DNA from: Massilia sp. MS-15
GTDB lineage: Bacteria > Pseudomonadota > Gammaproteobacteria > Burkholderiales > Burkholderiaceae_D
Length of the DNA: 64,000 nucleotides
Assembly: GCF_020176695.1 (NCBI RefSeq)
Contig: NZ_JAIWIA010000009.1
Coordinates: 62,001 to 126,000, forward strand
Reading direction: 5' to 3'
Shown one piece after another: positions 45,833-54,336 of this stretch. How positions within the stretch are numbered: position 1 is the stretch's first letter; every line of letters starts with the position of its first letter. The translations under genes were made by a program, and so were the position numbers. The notes under the pieces were generated by a model. It did no database searches. It was not told where the DNA came from and saw nothing but the letters and a program-made list of their open reading frames with translations.

Positions 45833-45894
45833 GGACGCACCCGGCACGGGCACAGGCTGATGCGGGCAATGGCCGGAACACTGGCAGGGGACAT
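45829..45894 (-). CDS. Short leader ORF (21 aa) coupled to the EI24/CysZ-like gene
   Basis: AAGGAG lies 5 bases before an ATG that opens a 21-codon frame, MSPASVPAIARISLCPCRVR plus a final P. Its TGA overlaps the ATG of the membrane protein gene (ATGA). This is the best ribosome binding site upstream of that gene, whose own start has none, so translation is probably coupled. The Cys-Pro-Cys codons near the end could serve as a stalling sensor, but that is speculation. Confidence 0.5.
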   Translation of the reverse strand: MSPASVPAIARISLCPCRVRP

Positions 45895-46016
45895 CGTGGC
45901 TCCTTGGATGCTTGTCGATCTTCACATTCTACGCATGGCACGCCAGCCTGCGCCGTTTGGCGCGGCCGCGAAGCATGCACTACAATCCCCGTTCAACTTG
46001 AACAACAGGGAAAACC

Positions 46017-46373
46017 ATGTCCACCATTACCACTGATTCCGGCCTGCAATACGAAGACACCGTCGTCGGCAGCGGCGCCGAAGCCAAGGCCGGCCAGCAC
46101 GTCACCGTCCACTACACCGGCTGGCTGCGCAACGACGACGGCAGCCAGGGCGCCAAGTTCGATTCGAGCAAGGACCGCAACGACCCGTTCCAGTTCGCGC
46201 TGGGTGCCGGCCACGTGATCCGCGGCTGGGACGAAGGCGTGCAGGGCATGAAGGTCGGCGGCCAGCGCCGCCTGACCATCCCCGCCAGCCTCGGCTACGG
46301 CGCGCGCGGTGCCGGCGGCGTGATCCCGCCGAACGCGACCCTGATCTTCGACGTCGAGCTGCTCGCCGTCTGA
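46017..46373 (+). CDS. FKBP-type peptidyl-prolyl cis-trans isomerase
   Basis: A 118-residue single-domain FKBP. Core residues are visible: VTVHYTGWL, FDSSKDRNDPFQFALGAGHV, IRGWDEGVQGMKVGGQRRL and GYGARGAGGVIPPNATLIFD. There is no signal peptide, so it acts in the cytoplasm, speeding proline isomerisation during folding. AGGG precedes the ATG by 6 bases. It is divergent from the EI24-like gene across 120 bases. Confidence 0.95.
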   Translation: MSTITTDSGLQYEDTVVGSGAEAKAGQHVTVHYTGWLRNDDGSQGAKFDSSKDRNDPFQFALGAGHVIRGWDEGVQGMKVGGQRRLTIPASLGYGARGAGGVIPPNATLIFDVELLAV

Positions 46374-46532
46374 TCCGCCATACCGGGTGGCCGGCCGGCC
46401 CGGCCGGCCTGCCTCCCTGCCCGAGCGTCCCCTCTAAAGTTCGGCCCGTTTGGCCGTGAACACGCCCCGCCTGCGCTAAGATCGCCCCCTGCAATTTCCC
46501 CTTGCTAACGCAACCAGACACGAGGAGCATCC

Positions 46533-46787
46533 ATGAGCTTGCAAGAACAGTTCGCCCAGGCCCAGGCCGAATCGAAAAACCTGCCGGAACGCCCGGACAA
46601 CATGACCCTGCTGAAGATCTATGCGCTGTACAAGCAGGGCGCGAGCGGCGACGCCACCGGCGAACGTCCCGGCATGACCGACTTCGTCAACCGCGCCAAG
46701 TTCGACGCCTGGGCCGCCCTGAAGGGCACTTCGCAGGAAGACGCGATGCAGCAGTACATCGACCTGATCGAGGAACTGAAGGGCTGA
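46533..46787 (+). CDS. Acyl-CoA-binding protein
   Basis: An 84-residue four-helix protein. The hallmark tracts are QFAQAQAESKNLPERPDNMT, LLKIYALYKQGASGDATGERPG and KFDAWAALKGTSQEDAMQQY, which carry the conserved Tyr and Lys that bind the CoA phosphate. It buffers long-chain acyl-CoA esters in the cytoplasm. GAGGAG precedes the ATG by 6 bases. In this window it lies beside PHA-related genes, so a lipid or PHA connection is plausible but unproven. Confidence 0.94.
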   Translation: MSLQEQFAQAQAESKNLPERPDNMTLLKIYALYKQGASGDATGERPGMTDFVNRAKFDAWAALKGTSQEDAMQQYIDLIEELKG

Positions 46788-46810
46788 GTGCACGCAGGGC
46801 GGGCGCCCGC

Positions 46811-47092
46811 TCACGCGGGCGCGAACACCTTGCGCATCTTGTCCGTCACCTTGGCCTCGATGGCCGGGGCGAACACCCCCATGAACACCCCAAGCCGGAT
46901 GCGCAGCGCGGCGCGCTGGTCTTCCAGGCTCAAGTCTCCTTCCACGCCGCTGCGCCCGAAGCGCAGCACGTCCCCGTCCCACTTGCAGTCCAGCCCGTAC
47001 TCGGCGGCGATCCGCTGCGCCACCTGCTGGGCCGCGGCGCGCGCCTGTTCCGGGTTCAGGCTGTGTTCCTGGACGATGCGAATTTCCGACAT
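46811..47092 (-). CDS. PHA-system (granule-region) family protein
   Basis: A 93-residue protein of the polyhydroxyalkanoic acid system family. The pattern IRIVQEHSLNPEQARAAAQQ, then WDGDVLRFGRSGVEGDLSL and LGVFMGVFAPAIEAKVTDKM is typical of these small proteins, which are often found with PHA granule or PHA metabolism genes. Their molecular role is not settled. AAGGA lies about 11 bases before the ATG at 47092. It is divergent from the metallopeptidase gene; phaZ is about 3.6 kb away. Confidence 0.87.
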   Translation of the reverse strand: MSEIRIVQEHSLNPEQARAAAQQVAQRIAAEYGLDCKWDGDVLRFGRSGVEGDLSLEDQRAALRIRLGVFMGVFAPAIEAKVTDKMRKVFAPA

Positions 47093-47243
47093 GCTCGACG
47101 ATCCTTCTTCTTGAAAAAGACAATCCGCCATGATGCCAGCTGGCGGCGGAGTCGGCCAGTCCGCTTGGCAATTGAGCATACTCAATGTCCATACAGCAGA
47201 GCGCGCGACCATGGAGTCCGCCCTCACTTCGCAAGGAGCTTCC

Positions 47244-48692
47244 ATGGACGCAGACACCCTCTTTCCGGACGGCCCGGACCCGCAGCAGGCCGGCCAGGCC
47301 CCGGTCCGCTTCCTGCCCACGCCCGCCGCCACGGCCGCGCCGCCGCATGACTTCGGCGCCCGCGTGCTGATGTGGAAGCAGGACCCGACGGTGGGCGAGA
47401 TCGGCACCCGCAGCGCCTACCTGCCCGGCCCGGTACTGGCCGGCCCGCGCGACGCCCGCATCGCGCCCGGCAGCCCCGGCATCGCCGCGGTCGAGCCGGA
47501 CACGCGTGGCGACTTCCTGCCGCGCCCCGACACCGCGCAGTTCGACGCCGTGCACACCTTCGCCGTGGTGCGTCAGACCCTCACCATGTACCAGCGCGCC
47601 CTGCTGGCCGCCGGCCTGGCCATGCCCCTGCCCTGGCAATGGAACAGCGGCAGCGACACGCGTCCGCTGGCGGTCTATCCGCACGGCCTGCCGAACGTGA
47701 TGAACGCCTACTACAGCCGGCACCAGGCCTGCCTGAAGTTCGGCCACTTCCTGCCCGACAGCCGGGAACGCGGCGCGGCGCCGGACGCCGCCGCGCGCGT
47801 CTACACCTGCCGCTCGTTCGACATCGTGGCCCACGAGACCGCGCACGCGGTGCTCGACGGTCTCAAGCCGCAGTGGCTGCTGGCCGACGCGCCGCCCCAG
47901 ACCGGCGGCCTGCACGAAGCCTTCGGCGACCTGACCGCGATCTTCCTGGCCCTGTCCCAGCTCGACCAGTGCGAGGCCATCGTCGCCCACACCAAGGCCC
48001 GCCTGCACGACCGCAGCTACCTGGCCGACATCGCCGAGCAGTTCGGCGCGGTGCTGGGCGAAGGCGGCGGCCTGCGCAATGCCGACCAGGACATGACCCT
48101 GGCCGAGGCCGGCACTGAGGTGCACGCGATCTCGCAGGTGTTCACGGGCGCCGTGTACGACGTGCTGGCCGACATGTTCGAGCACGAGCGCAATCCGGCC
48201 CTGGACGACGATGCCGCCGTGCTGCACCGGGTCGCGGCCTACCTGCGCGGACTGCTGCTGCGCGCCCTGATCGCCGCGCCGGAGCGCGCCGCCGCCTACG
48301 TCGACGTGGTCAACGCCATGCTGCGCCTGGTGCAGGAAGACGGCAAGCCGGCCATCTATGGCGCCTTCATCCGGGCCCAGTTCGCGCGGCGCCAGGTCAT
48401 CGATGCCGCAGCCGCCATGGCACCGTGGGCACCGGGCACGCCGGTGGCACCGAAGGTCTGCGATGCGCCCGGCGCGCGCCAGGACCGGCATGCCTGCTGC
48501 GGCACCATGAACCTGCCCGAATACCGCCGGGTCGAACGCGTGCTCGCCCTCGAGGAGCGCGAGCTGGCCAGCTGGTGCGCGGCGAACGGCCGTCCCGGTG
48601 CCTGCGCGTTGCCGCAGGATGCCTCGTCCTCCGTGGCGGCAGCCGCGCCGCTGCAGCTGGCCGTGCCGCCCGCCGCCACCGCCCCCGCCTGA
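47244..48692 (+). CDS. M4-like zinc metallopeptidase, apparently cytoplasmic
   Basis: A 482-residue protein with a gluzincin zinc site: H197 and H201 in [18 protein letters not shown] and the third ligand E225 in [14 protein letters not shown], a layout like thermolysin (M4). It lacks a signal peptide, a pro-domain and the secreted M4 C-terminal region, and contains several cysteines near the C-terminus ([18 protein letters not shown]), so it is not a typical secreted thermolysin. AAGGAG lies 6 bases before the ATG at 47244; upstream in-frame ATGs at 47130 and 47211 have no such signal. No partner is evident. Confidence 0.75.
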   Translation: MDADTLFPDGPDPQQAGQAPVRFLPTPAATAAPPHDFGARVLMWKQDPTVGEIGTRSAYLPGPVLAGPRDARIAPGSPGIAAVEPDTRGDFLPRPDTAQFDAVHTFAVVRQTLTMYQRALLAAGLAMPLPWQWNSGSDTRPLAVYPHGLPNVMNAYYSRHQACLKFGHFLPDSRERGAAPDAAARVYTCRSFDIVAHETAHAVLDGLKPQWLLADAPPQTGGLHEAFGDLTAIFLALSQLDQCEAIVAHTKARLHDRSYLADIAEQFGAVLGEGGGLRNADQDMTLAEAGTEVHAISQVFTGAVYDVLADMFEHERNPALDDDAAVLHRVAAYLRGLLLRALIAAPERAAAYVDVVNAMLRLVQEDGKPAIYGAFIRAQFARRQVIDAAAAMAPWAPGTPVAPKVCDAPGARQDRHACCGTMNLPEYRRVERVLALEERELASWCAANGRPGACALPQDASSSVAAAAPLQLAVPPAATAPA

Positions 48693-48897
48693 GGCGGCGG
48701 ACGCGCCTGCGCCCGATCCCGCCACGCGCCGCGGCGTCCTGCGGCGCGCCACCATCGCCTACATTTGCTTATATATATTGTGTATAAGACTGATTTGTAG
48801 GAAAGCCCGAATTGCCCTAAAATACAGTGCTTTGCAAGTCCCGCCGGCCCTTGTTGCGCCCGGTGCCGCGACACTTACACCAACTAATAGGACTGTT

Positions 48898-49221
48898 ATG
48901 ACCCACGTTGTCACCGAATCGTGCATCCGTTGTCGCTATACCGACTGCGTCGATGTATGCCCGGTAGATTGTTTCCGGGAAGGCCCGAATTTCCTCGCCA
49001 TCGACCCCGACGAGTGCATCGACTGCGCCGTCTGCGTGGCCGAGTGCCCGGTGAACGCGATCTACGCGGAAGAAGACGTGCCGTCGGACCAGCAGCAGTT
49101 CATCAAGCTCAACGCGGACCTCGCGCGTTTCTGGCCGTCGATCACCAAGACCAAGCCGGCGCTGCCCGACGCCGACGAGTGGAAAGACGTCAAGGACAAG
49201 CTGGATCAGCTGGCGCGCTGA
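48898..49221 (+). CDS. fdxA: 7Fe ferredoxin FdxA
   Basis: A 107-residue ferredoxin. The cysteines C9, C17 and C50 fit the [3Fe-4S] cluster and C21, C40, C43 and C46 the [4Fe-4S] cluster, with C12 and C25 free, exactly the spacing of Azotobacter ferredoxin I shifted by one. The C-terminal extension ([20 protein letters not shown]) is normal for this class. It is an electron carrier in the cytoplasm. Upstream is an AT-rich promoter region (tatatatattgtgtataag). The next gene encodes a ferredoxin-NADP reductase-like flavoprotein, a likely redox partner. Confidence 0.95.
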   Translation: MTHVVTESCIRCRYTDCVDVCPVDCFREGPNFLAIDPDECIDCAVCVAECPVNAIYAEEDVPSDQQQFIKLNADLARFWPSITKTKPALPDADEWKDVKDKLDQLAR

Positions 49222-49376
49222 CCATGATCAGGGCCGCGCCCGCGCGGCCCTGCCTACCCGGGCGCGCTTCCTGCGCGGCTTCCCCGATCATGGCACACTA
49301 GCGGCCATCGTCCGCTTCTGACCCATCCTTTACCCATCCTTACCGTCCCTACCCAATTCAACAGAAAGACAAGCGC

Positions 49377-50474
49377 ATGACTATCAGTGCCTCCCACGAA
49401 GCGGGCAGCATCGCTCCCAACAGCTCGTTCGCCGGCGCGATCGATGCCGATGCCGTGATCATCGGCGCCGGTCCGGTCGGCCTGTTCCAGGTCTTCGAAC
49501 TCGGCCTGCTCGAGATCAAGGCCCACGTCATCGATTCGCTGCCGGCCGTCGGCGGCCAGTGCGTGGAACTGTATCCGGACAAGCCGATCTACGACATCCC
49601 GGCCGTGCCGGTGTGCACCGGCCAGGAGTTGACCGACAACCTGCTCAAGCAGATCGAGCCGTTCGAGCCGACCTTCCACCTGGGCCAGGAAGTGACCACC
49701 GTGCAGCGCCGCGAAGACGGCCGCTTCAACGTCGAGACCTCGACGGGCACCCGGTTCATCACCAAGACCATCTTCATCGCGGCCGGCGTCGGCTCGTTCC
49801 AGGCGCGCACCATGAAGGTGGACGGTATCGAGAAGTTCGAGAACACCCAGCTGTTCTACCGCGTCAAGGACCCGGTCCTGTTCGAGGGCAAGAACCTGGT
49901 CATCTGCGGCGGCGGCGATTCGGCCCTCGACTGGGCCCTGAACTTCGTCGGCAAGGCCGAGTCGGTCGTGCTGCTGCACCGCCGCGAGGACTTCCGCGCC
50001 GCCCCGGCCTCGGTCGCCAAGATGAAGGCCCTGTGTGACGAGTACGAGATGCAGCTGATCATCGGCCAGGTCACCGGCTTCGAAGAAAAGGCAGGCCAGC
50101 TGACCGAAGTGAAGGTCACCGGCGCCGACGGCGTCACCCGCCGCGTGCCGCTGGACATGCTGCTGGTGTTCTTCGGCCTGTCGCCCAAGCTCGGTCCGAT
50201 CGCCGAATGGGGCCTGGACATCGAGCGCAAGCAGCTCAAGGTGGTCGATACCGAGAAGTTCGAGACCAATGTCCCGGGCATCTTCGCGGTGGGCGACATC
50301 AACACCTATCCGGGCAAGAAGAAGCTGATCCTGTCGGGCTTCCACGAAGCCGCGCTGGCCGCCTTCGGCGCCGCGCCCTACATCTTCCCGGACAAGAAGA
50401 TCCACATGCAGTACACGACGACCTCGCCGAAGTTGCACAAGATCCTCGGCGTCGAGACCCCGGTCTTCGACTGA
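49377..50474 (+). CDS. Thioredoxin-reductase-like ferredoxin-NADP reductase
   Basis: A 365-residue flavoprotein without the thioredoxin-reductase active cysteine pair. The FAD motif GAGPVG is at residues 30-35, followed by [20 protein letters not shown]; the NADP motif is [17 protein letters not shown] and the C-terminal FAD motif [20 protein letters not shown]. This matches the type 2 ferredoxin/flavodoxin-NADP+ reductases of Bacillus and others. It lies 155 bases after fdxA on the same strand, suggesting a redox pair. A TTTTTACC-GCTT-GGTAAAAA repeat and a terminator follow. Confidence 0.92.
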   Translation: MTISASHEAGSIAPNSSFAGAIDADAVIIGAGPVGLFQVFELGLLEIKAHVIDSLPAVGGQCVELYPDKPIYDIPAVPVCTGQELTDNLLKQIEPFEPTFHLGQEVTTVQRREDGRFNVETSTGTRFITKTIFIAAGVGSFQARTMKVDGIEKFENTQLFYRVKDPVLFEGKNLVICGGGDSALDWALNFVGKAESVVLLHRREDFRAAPASVAKMKALCDEYEMQLIIGQVTGFEEKAGQLTEVKVTGADGVTRRVPLDMLLVFFGLSPKLGPIAEWGLDIERKQLKVVDTEKFETNVPGIFAVGDINTYPGKKKLILSGFHEAALAAFGAAPYIFPDKKIHMQYTTTSPKLHKILGVETPVFD

Positions 50475-50494
50475 TTTTTACCGCTTGGTAAAAA
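50475..50494. repeat. TTTTTACC-GCTT-GGTAAAAA inverted repeat
   Basis: A perfect 8-base inverted repeat with a 4-base loop starts at the base after the ferredoxin reductase stop. A similar TTACC-AAAC-GGTAA element follows the rsmE stop at about 24496-24509. It may be a terminator-associated hairpin or a TetR-type operator; both are guesses. Confidence 0.4.
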
Positions 50495-50527
50495 ATGCCG
50501 CCCGGCGCAAGCCCGGCGGCATTTTTC
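50490..50527 (+). terminator. Rho-independent terminator after the ferredoxin reductase gene
   Basis: A stem ATGCCGCC(C)GG / CCGGCGGCAT with one bulged C, flanked by AAAAA and TTTTT. Confidence 0.85.
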
Positions 50528-50728
50528 TTTGGCGCGCTGCGCTGTCGGACAGGACCTACCTGCTTATGTGGTCCGCCTCACCGAGCCGCACTGCACAAAT
50601 ATGCTACAAGTGAGCTGTATCCGCGGGAAGTGAAAACGACTGTTTCCACAAGTAAATCGCTATCCCCTATAATCGAACGCAGCCCCGCGCAACCAGTGCG
50701 ACGCGCCTTTCCCCACGAAGGAATATTT

Positions 50729-51964
50729 ATGCTTTACCAACTGCACGAGATGCAACGCTCCTTCCTGAACCCGCTCATGCAGTGGGCCGATGCGTCCTCG
50801 AAACTGTTCTCGAATCCCGTTTCCCCCTTTGCGCACACGCCTTTCGCGCAGCGCATCGCCGCCGGCTACGAACTGATGTACCGGCTCGGCAAGGACTACG
50901 AAAAGCCGGCCTTCGGCATCAAGAGCGTGCGCATCGGCGACGCCGACGTCGGCATCATGGAACGCACGGTCGTTGAAAAGCCGTTCTGCAAGCTGCTCCA
51001 TTTCAAGAAGGACCTGAGCGACCAGGCCTTCGCCGCGCTGCAGCAGCCGAGCGTGCTGGTGGTGGCGCCGCTGTCCGGCCACCATGCCACCCTGCTGCGC
51101 GACACCGTACGCGCACTGCTGGTCGAACACGACGTCTACATCACCGACTGGATCGACGCGCGCATGGTGCCGCTGTCGCAGGGTCCGTTCCACCTCGACG
51201 ACTACATCTACTACGTGCAGGACTTCATCCGCCACCTGGGCCCGGACGTGCACGTGATTTCCGTGTGCCAGCCGACGGTGCCGGTGCTGGCCGCGATCGC
51301 GCTGATGGCGACCAACAAGGACCCGAAGCTGCCGAAGACCATGACCATGATGGGCGGCCCGATCGACCCGCGCAAGTCGCCCACCGCGGTCAACGACCTG
51401 GCCGTCGAGAAGCCCTTCTCCTGGTTCGAGAATACCGTGATCTATTCGGTGCCAGGCAACTACCCGGGCTTCGGACGCAAGGTCTATCCCGGCTTCCTGC
51501 AGCACGCCGGCTTCATCGCCATGAACCCGGGCCGCCACGCCCAGAGCCACCGCGAGTTCTACCAGCACCTGGTGCGCGGCGACGACGATTCGGCCGAGGC
51601 GCACCGCCAGTTCTACGACGAATACAACGCCGTGCTCGACATGCCGGCCGAGTACTACCTCGAGACCATCAAGACCGTGTTCCAGGAACACCGCCTGCCG
51701 AAGGGCACCTGGGAAGTCGGCGGCCAGCTGGTGCGTCCGCAGGACATCAAGACGGTGGCCCTGTTCACCGTCGAGGGCGAGCTGGACGACATCTCGGGCC
51801 TGGGTCAGACCCGCGCCGCGCACGACCTGTGCACCGGCATCCCGCCCGAGATGCACCAGGAGTTCGTGGCGCCCAAGTGCGGCCACTACGGCATCTTCTC
51901 GGGCCGCCGCTGGCGCGAGATCATCTGCCCGAAGATCGGTGAGTTCATCCGCAAGCATGCGTGA
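50729..51964 (+). CDS. phaZ: Intracellular polyhydroxyalkanoate depolymerase
   Basis: A 411-residue alpha/beta-hydrolase that breaks down stored poly(3-hydroxybutyrate). The nucleophile is a cysteine, C180 in HVISVCQPTVPVLAA, instead of the serine of a lipase box; the acid is in VEGELDDISGLGQT (D353 or D354) and the histidine is H386 in CGHYGIFSGRRW, as in Ralstonia PhaZ1. AAGGA stands 6-7 bases before the ATG at 50729. It has no signal peptide. Monocistronic, with an upstream gap of about 250 bases and a stem-loop at its end. Confidence 0.95.
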   Translation: MLYQLHEMQRSFLNPLMQWADASSKLFSNPVSPFAHTPFAQRIAAGYELMYRLGKDYEKPAFGIKSVRIGDADVGIMERTVVEKPFCKLLHFKKDLSDQAFAALQQPSVLVVAPLSGHHATLLRDTVRALLVEHDVYITDWIDARMVPLSQGPFHLDDYIYYVQDFIRHLGPDVHVISVCQPTVPVLAAIALMATNKDPKLPKTMTMMGGPIDPRKSPTAVNDLAVEKPFSWFENTVIYSVPGNYPGFGRKVYPGFLQHAGFIAMNPGRHAQSHREFYQHLVRGDDDSAEAHRQFYDEYNAVLDMPAEYYLETIKTVFQEHRLPKGTWEVGGQLVRPQDIKTVALFTVEGELDDISGLGQTRAAHDLCTGIPPEMHQEFVAPKCGHYGIFSGRRWREIICPKIGEFIRKHA

Positions 51965-51970
51965 ATGAAG

Positions 51971-52004
51971 AAGCAATACCGGAGCCATGGCTCCGGTATT
52001 GCTT
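51971..52004. terminator. Stem-loop between phaZ and the convergent RcnB-like gene
   Basis: A perfect 16-base inverted repeat (AAGCAATACCGGAGCC and its complement) around a 2-base centre. The T-run is short on both strands, so termination strength is uncertain. Confidence 0.7.
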
Positions 52005-52019
52005 TGAACGCAGGCCGGT

Positions 52020-52355
52020 TCAGCGCCCGACCAGCACTTGCTGCACCACCCCGGTGGCAATCGCCACCAGCGCATAGTCCTTCCCGGCCTGCACCCACTG
52101 GTGCCCGGGCGGCGGCTCGCTCAGGCGATGCGTCTTCCAGTTCTCCACCACGTAGTGATGCGTGCGGTAGCGCGACGGCAGCTGTTCACCCTTGCGCAGC
52201 TGGCCGCTGGCGGCCACGCTGCGGTAAGGTCCGGTCCTGGCCATCGTGGCCTGCTGCTGGGCGCGGGCTTCCTGGTCCGCGCGCTGGTGGGCCTGGGCCG
52301 CGGCGCCACCGGCCAGCACGGCAGCGGCCAGCGCCGTTGCAATGAGTCTGTTCAT
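52020..52355 (-). CDS. RcnB-like periplasmic protein
   Basis: A 111-residue exported protein: signal peptide (about 1-22, [15 protein letters not shown]) and a short domain with [20 protein letters not shown], then [20 protein letters not shown] and TGVVQQVL. That pattern belongs to the RcnB family, first known from nickel/cobalt homeostasis in E. coli, although many members have no tested metal role. AGAGGAG lies 6 bases before the ATG at 52355. It converges on phaZ and is divergent from rsxB. Confidence 0.85.
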   Translation of the reverse strand: MNRLIATALAAAVLAGGAAAQAHQRADQEARAQQQATMARTGPYRSVAASGQLRKGEQLPSRYRTHHYVVENWKTHRLSEPPPGHQWVQAGKDYALVAIATGVVQQVLVGR

Positions 52356-52490
52356 GTGAGCTCCTCTCAGCGTCGAGCCGCCAGTACACCACGCGCCGAT
52401 GCGGCGGTCTGTTCGCTCCAGCACGCAGACCCGTCCCGCCTCCCTCCGTCCGCCGCGGCCAGGTCGCGCCGCCCGCGGATTTGGCGGATA

Positions 52491-53231
52491 ATGGCGCTTT
52501 TACCGCTGCCCCGCACCGTGACCAAGACCCTCGCCGACCTGATCGAAGACGTACTGCCGCAGACGCAATGCACCAAGTGCGGCTATCCCGCCTGCCGTCC
52601 GTATGCGGAAGCGATCGCGCGCGGCGAAGCGGAGATCAACCAGTGCCCGCCGGGCGGCCTCGAGGGCGTGCGGCGACTGTCGAGCGTGACCGGGCGCCCG
52701 GTCATCCCGATCAATCCGGCCAACGGCATCGAGCGCCCGCGCCCGGTCGCCTTCATCGACGAGTCGCTGTGCATCGGCTGCACGCTGTGCATCCAGGCCT
52801 GCCCGGTGGACGCGATCCTGGGCGCGGCCAAGCAGATGCACACCATCCTGCCCAGCCTGTGCACCGGCTGCGACCTGTGCGTGGCGCCCTGCCCGGTCGA
52901 CTGCATCGCCATGGTCCCGGTGACGGGCGAGCGCACCGGCTGGGATGCCTGGTCGCAGGAGGCCGCCGACGCGGCGCGCGACCGCCATGACTTCCGCAGC
53001 GCGCGCCTGCGCCGCGAAAAGGAAGAGAACGATGCGCGCCTGGCCGCCAAGGCGCTGGAAAAGATGCGCGCGGTGACGGCGGAGGCGGCCAATACGCCGG
53101 AAGAACTGGCGGAAAAGGAGCGCAAGCGCGCGATCATCGCGGCCGCGATGGAAAGGGCACGCCAGAAGGCGGCCGCGAATGCGCCTGCGACGGCATCCGG
53201 AACGGCGCCGGGGAAACCTGAGCAAAACTGA
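52491..53231 (+). CDS. rsxB: Electron transport complex subunit RsxB/RnfB-like ferredoxin
   Basis: A 246-residue iron-sulfur protein. The N-terminal Fe-S domain ([20 protein letters not shown] with CPPGG) is followed by two 4Fe-4S motifs, [15 protein letters not shown] and [16 protein letters not shown] charged, alanine-rich tail (about residues 150-246) follows. The membrane-anchor helix of classical RnfB is missing, and no other rnf genes are near, as is usual in betaproteobacteria where this gene stands next to nth. The ATG at 52491 is chosen; a GTG at 52518 is possible. It overlaps nth by one base. Confidence 0.9.
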   Translation: MALLPLPRTVTKTLADLIEDVLPQTQCTKCGYPACRPYAEAIARGEAEINQCPPGGLEGVRRLSSVTGRPVIPINPANGIERPRPVAFIDESLCIGCTLCIQACPVDAILGAAKQMHTILPSLCTGCDLCVAPCPVDCIAMVPVTGERTGWDAWSQEAADAARDRHDFRSARLRREKEENDARLAAKALEKMRAVTAEAANTPEELAEKERKRAIIAAAMERARQKAAANAPATASGTAPGKPEQN

Positions 53232-53923
53232 TGAATTCCGCCAAACGTTTAGAAATATTCACGCGCTTTCGCGCCGCCAATCCGAAGCCGACCACCGAGC
53301 TGGCATTCACCACACCCTTCGAACTCCTGATCGCGGTGCTGCTGTCGGCGCAGTCGACCGACGTCGGCGTGAACAAGGCGACGCGCCGCCTGTATCCGGT
53401 GGCGAATACCCCGCAGGCCATCCTCGACCTGGGCCTGGAGGAACTCAAGTCCACTATCGCGACGATCGGCCTGTACAACACCAAGGCTGCCAATGTCATG
53501 GCGACCTGCCGGATCCTGGTGGAGCAGCATGGCGGCGAAGTGCCGCGCTCGCGCGAGGCGCTCGAAGCGCTGCCGGGCGTGGGCCGCAAGACCGCCAACG
53601 TGGTGCTCAATACCGCCTTCGGCGAGCCGACCATGGCGGTCGACACCCACATCTTCCGGGTGTCGAACCGCACGAAGATCGCGCCGGGCAAGAACGTCGA
53701 CATCGTCGAGCAGAAGCTGCTCAGGTTCGTGCCCAGGGACTTCCTGATCGATGCCCACCACTGGCTGATCCTGCACGGGCGCTACACCTGCGTGGCGCGC
53801 AAGCCGCGCTGCTGGAACTGCCTGATCAATGACCTGTGCGAGTTCAAGGACAAGACGCCGGCGCCAGGCGGGGTGATGGATCCGGCGGCCGGCCTGGCCA
53901 GCCAGGCGGCCGAACTCGGCTAA
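53231..53923 (+). CDS. nth: Endonuclease III
   Basis: A 230-residue DNA glycosylase/AP lyase that removes oxidised pyrimidines. K120 in LPGVGRKTANVV (helix-hairpin-helix) and D138 in AVDTHIFRVSNR match the E. coli catalytic residues. The C-terminal [4Fe-4S] cysteines follow the C-X6-C-X2-C-X5-C rule (CVARKPRC, C, CEF). Its ATG overlaps the rsxB stop by one base (TGATG), so the two genes are translationally coupled. Confidence 0.97.
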   Translation: MNSAKRLEIFTRFRAANPKPTTELAFTTPFELLIAVLLSAQSTDVGVNKATRRLYPVANTPQAILDLGLEELKSTIATIGLYNTKAANVMATCRILVEQHGGEVPRSREALEALPGVGRKTANVVLNTAFGEPTMAVDTHIFRVSNRTKIAPGKNVDIVEQKLLRFVPRDFLIDAHHWLILHGRYTCVARKPRCWNCLINDLCEFKDKTPAPGGVMDPAAGLASQAAELG

Positions 53924-54282
53924 CCGAGGCGCTGTTCCCCGGTGGCGAACGAGGCGCGCACAATGCGCCCGTCGACCACTTCATAGACGCACAGCATCTC
54001 CACCGTACCGCGTCCTTCCGGGAAGTTGCGGGTCACGATCTCGAGGTCGGTGACGAAGTTCCCGACGACCGAGCGCGTCAACAGGCGCGCGTGCAGGTCG
54101 GGCTCGAGGAAGCGCTCCTGGTAGCGCGGGCGAATCTGGTCAATGCCCTGCGCCAGCAGCGCGCCATGCAGCGCGAACTGCTGCGCGTCGGGCGCATAGG
54201 TAGCCATCAGGGCGTCGAGGTCCTTGGCATTGTAGGCGTCGAGCTGCGCCTGGACGACAGCGAGGGGAGAAATCGGGTTCAT
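53920..54282 (-). CDS. NTF2-like (steroid delta-isomerase-type) protein
   Basis: A 120-residue protein with the cone-shaped NTF2/SnoaL fold pattern: PLAVVQAQLDAYNAKDLDAL, then MATYAPDAQQF and, near the C-terminus, VEMLCVYEVVDGRIVRASFA. Proteins of this type include isomerases, hydrolases and non-enzymatic binders; no catalytic residues can be assigned. Its end overlaps nth by four bases in convergent orientation. Confidence 0.82.
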   Translation of the reverse strand: MNPISPLAVVQAQLDAYNAKDLDALMATYAPDAQQFALHGALLAQGIDQIRPRYQERFLEPDLHARLLTRSVVGNFVTDLEIVTRNFPEGRGTVEMLCVYEVVDGRIVRASFATGEQRLG

Positions 54283-54298
54283 GGTCTCCGGGGTCGAT

Positions 54299-54323
54299 AA
54301 AAACGCGCCAGGCCTGGCGCGTC
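54299..54323 (-). terminator. Terminator of the chemoreceptor gene
   Basis: A perfect 20-base palindrome ACGCGCCAGGCCTGGCGCGT followed on the minus strand by TTTTTA, 14 bases after the chemoreceptor stop. Confidence 0.82.
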
Positions 54324-54336
54324 GTTCATCTTAGCG

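Noticed and set aside
45833-45925. GTG-started Cys/Pro-rich N-terminal extension of the EI24-like protein
   Set aside because: The better ribosome binding site serves the overlapping leader ORF, and the extension does not look like part of the membrane protein.
47130-47243. Longer start for the metallopeptidase
   Set aside because: No ribosome binding site at 47130 or 47211; AAGGAG precedes 47244.
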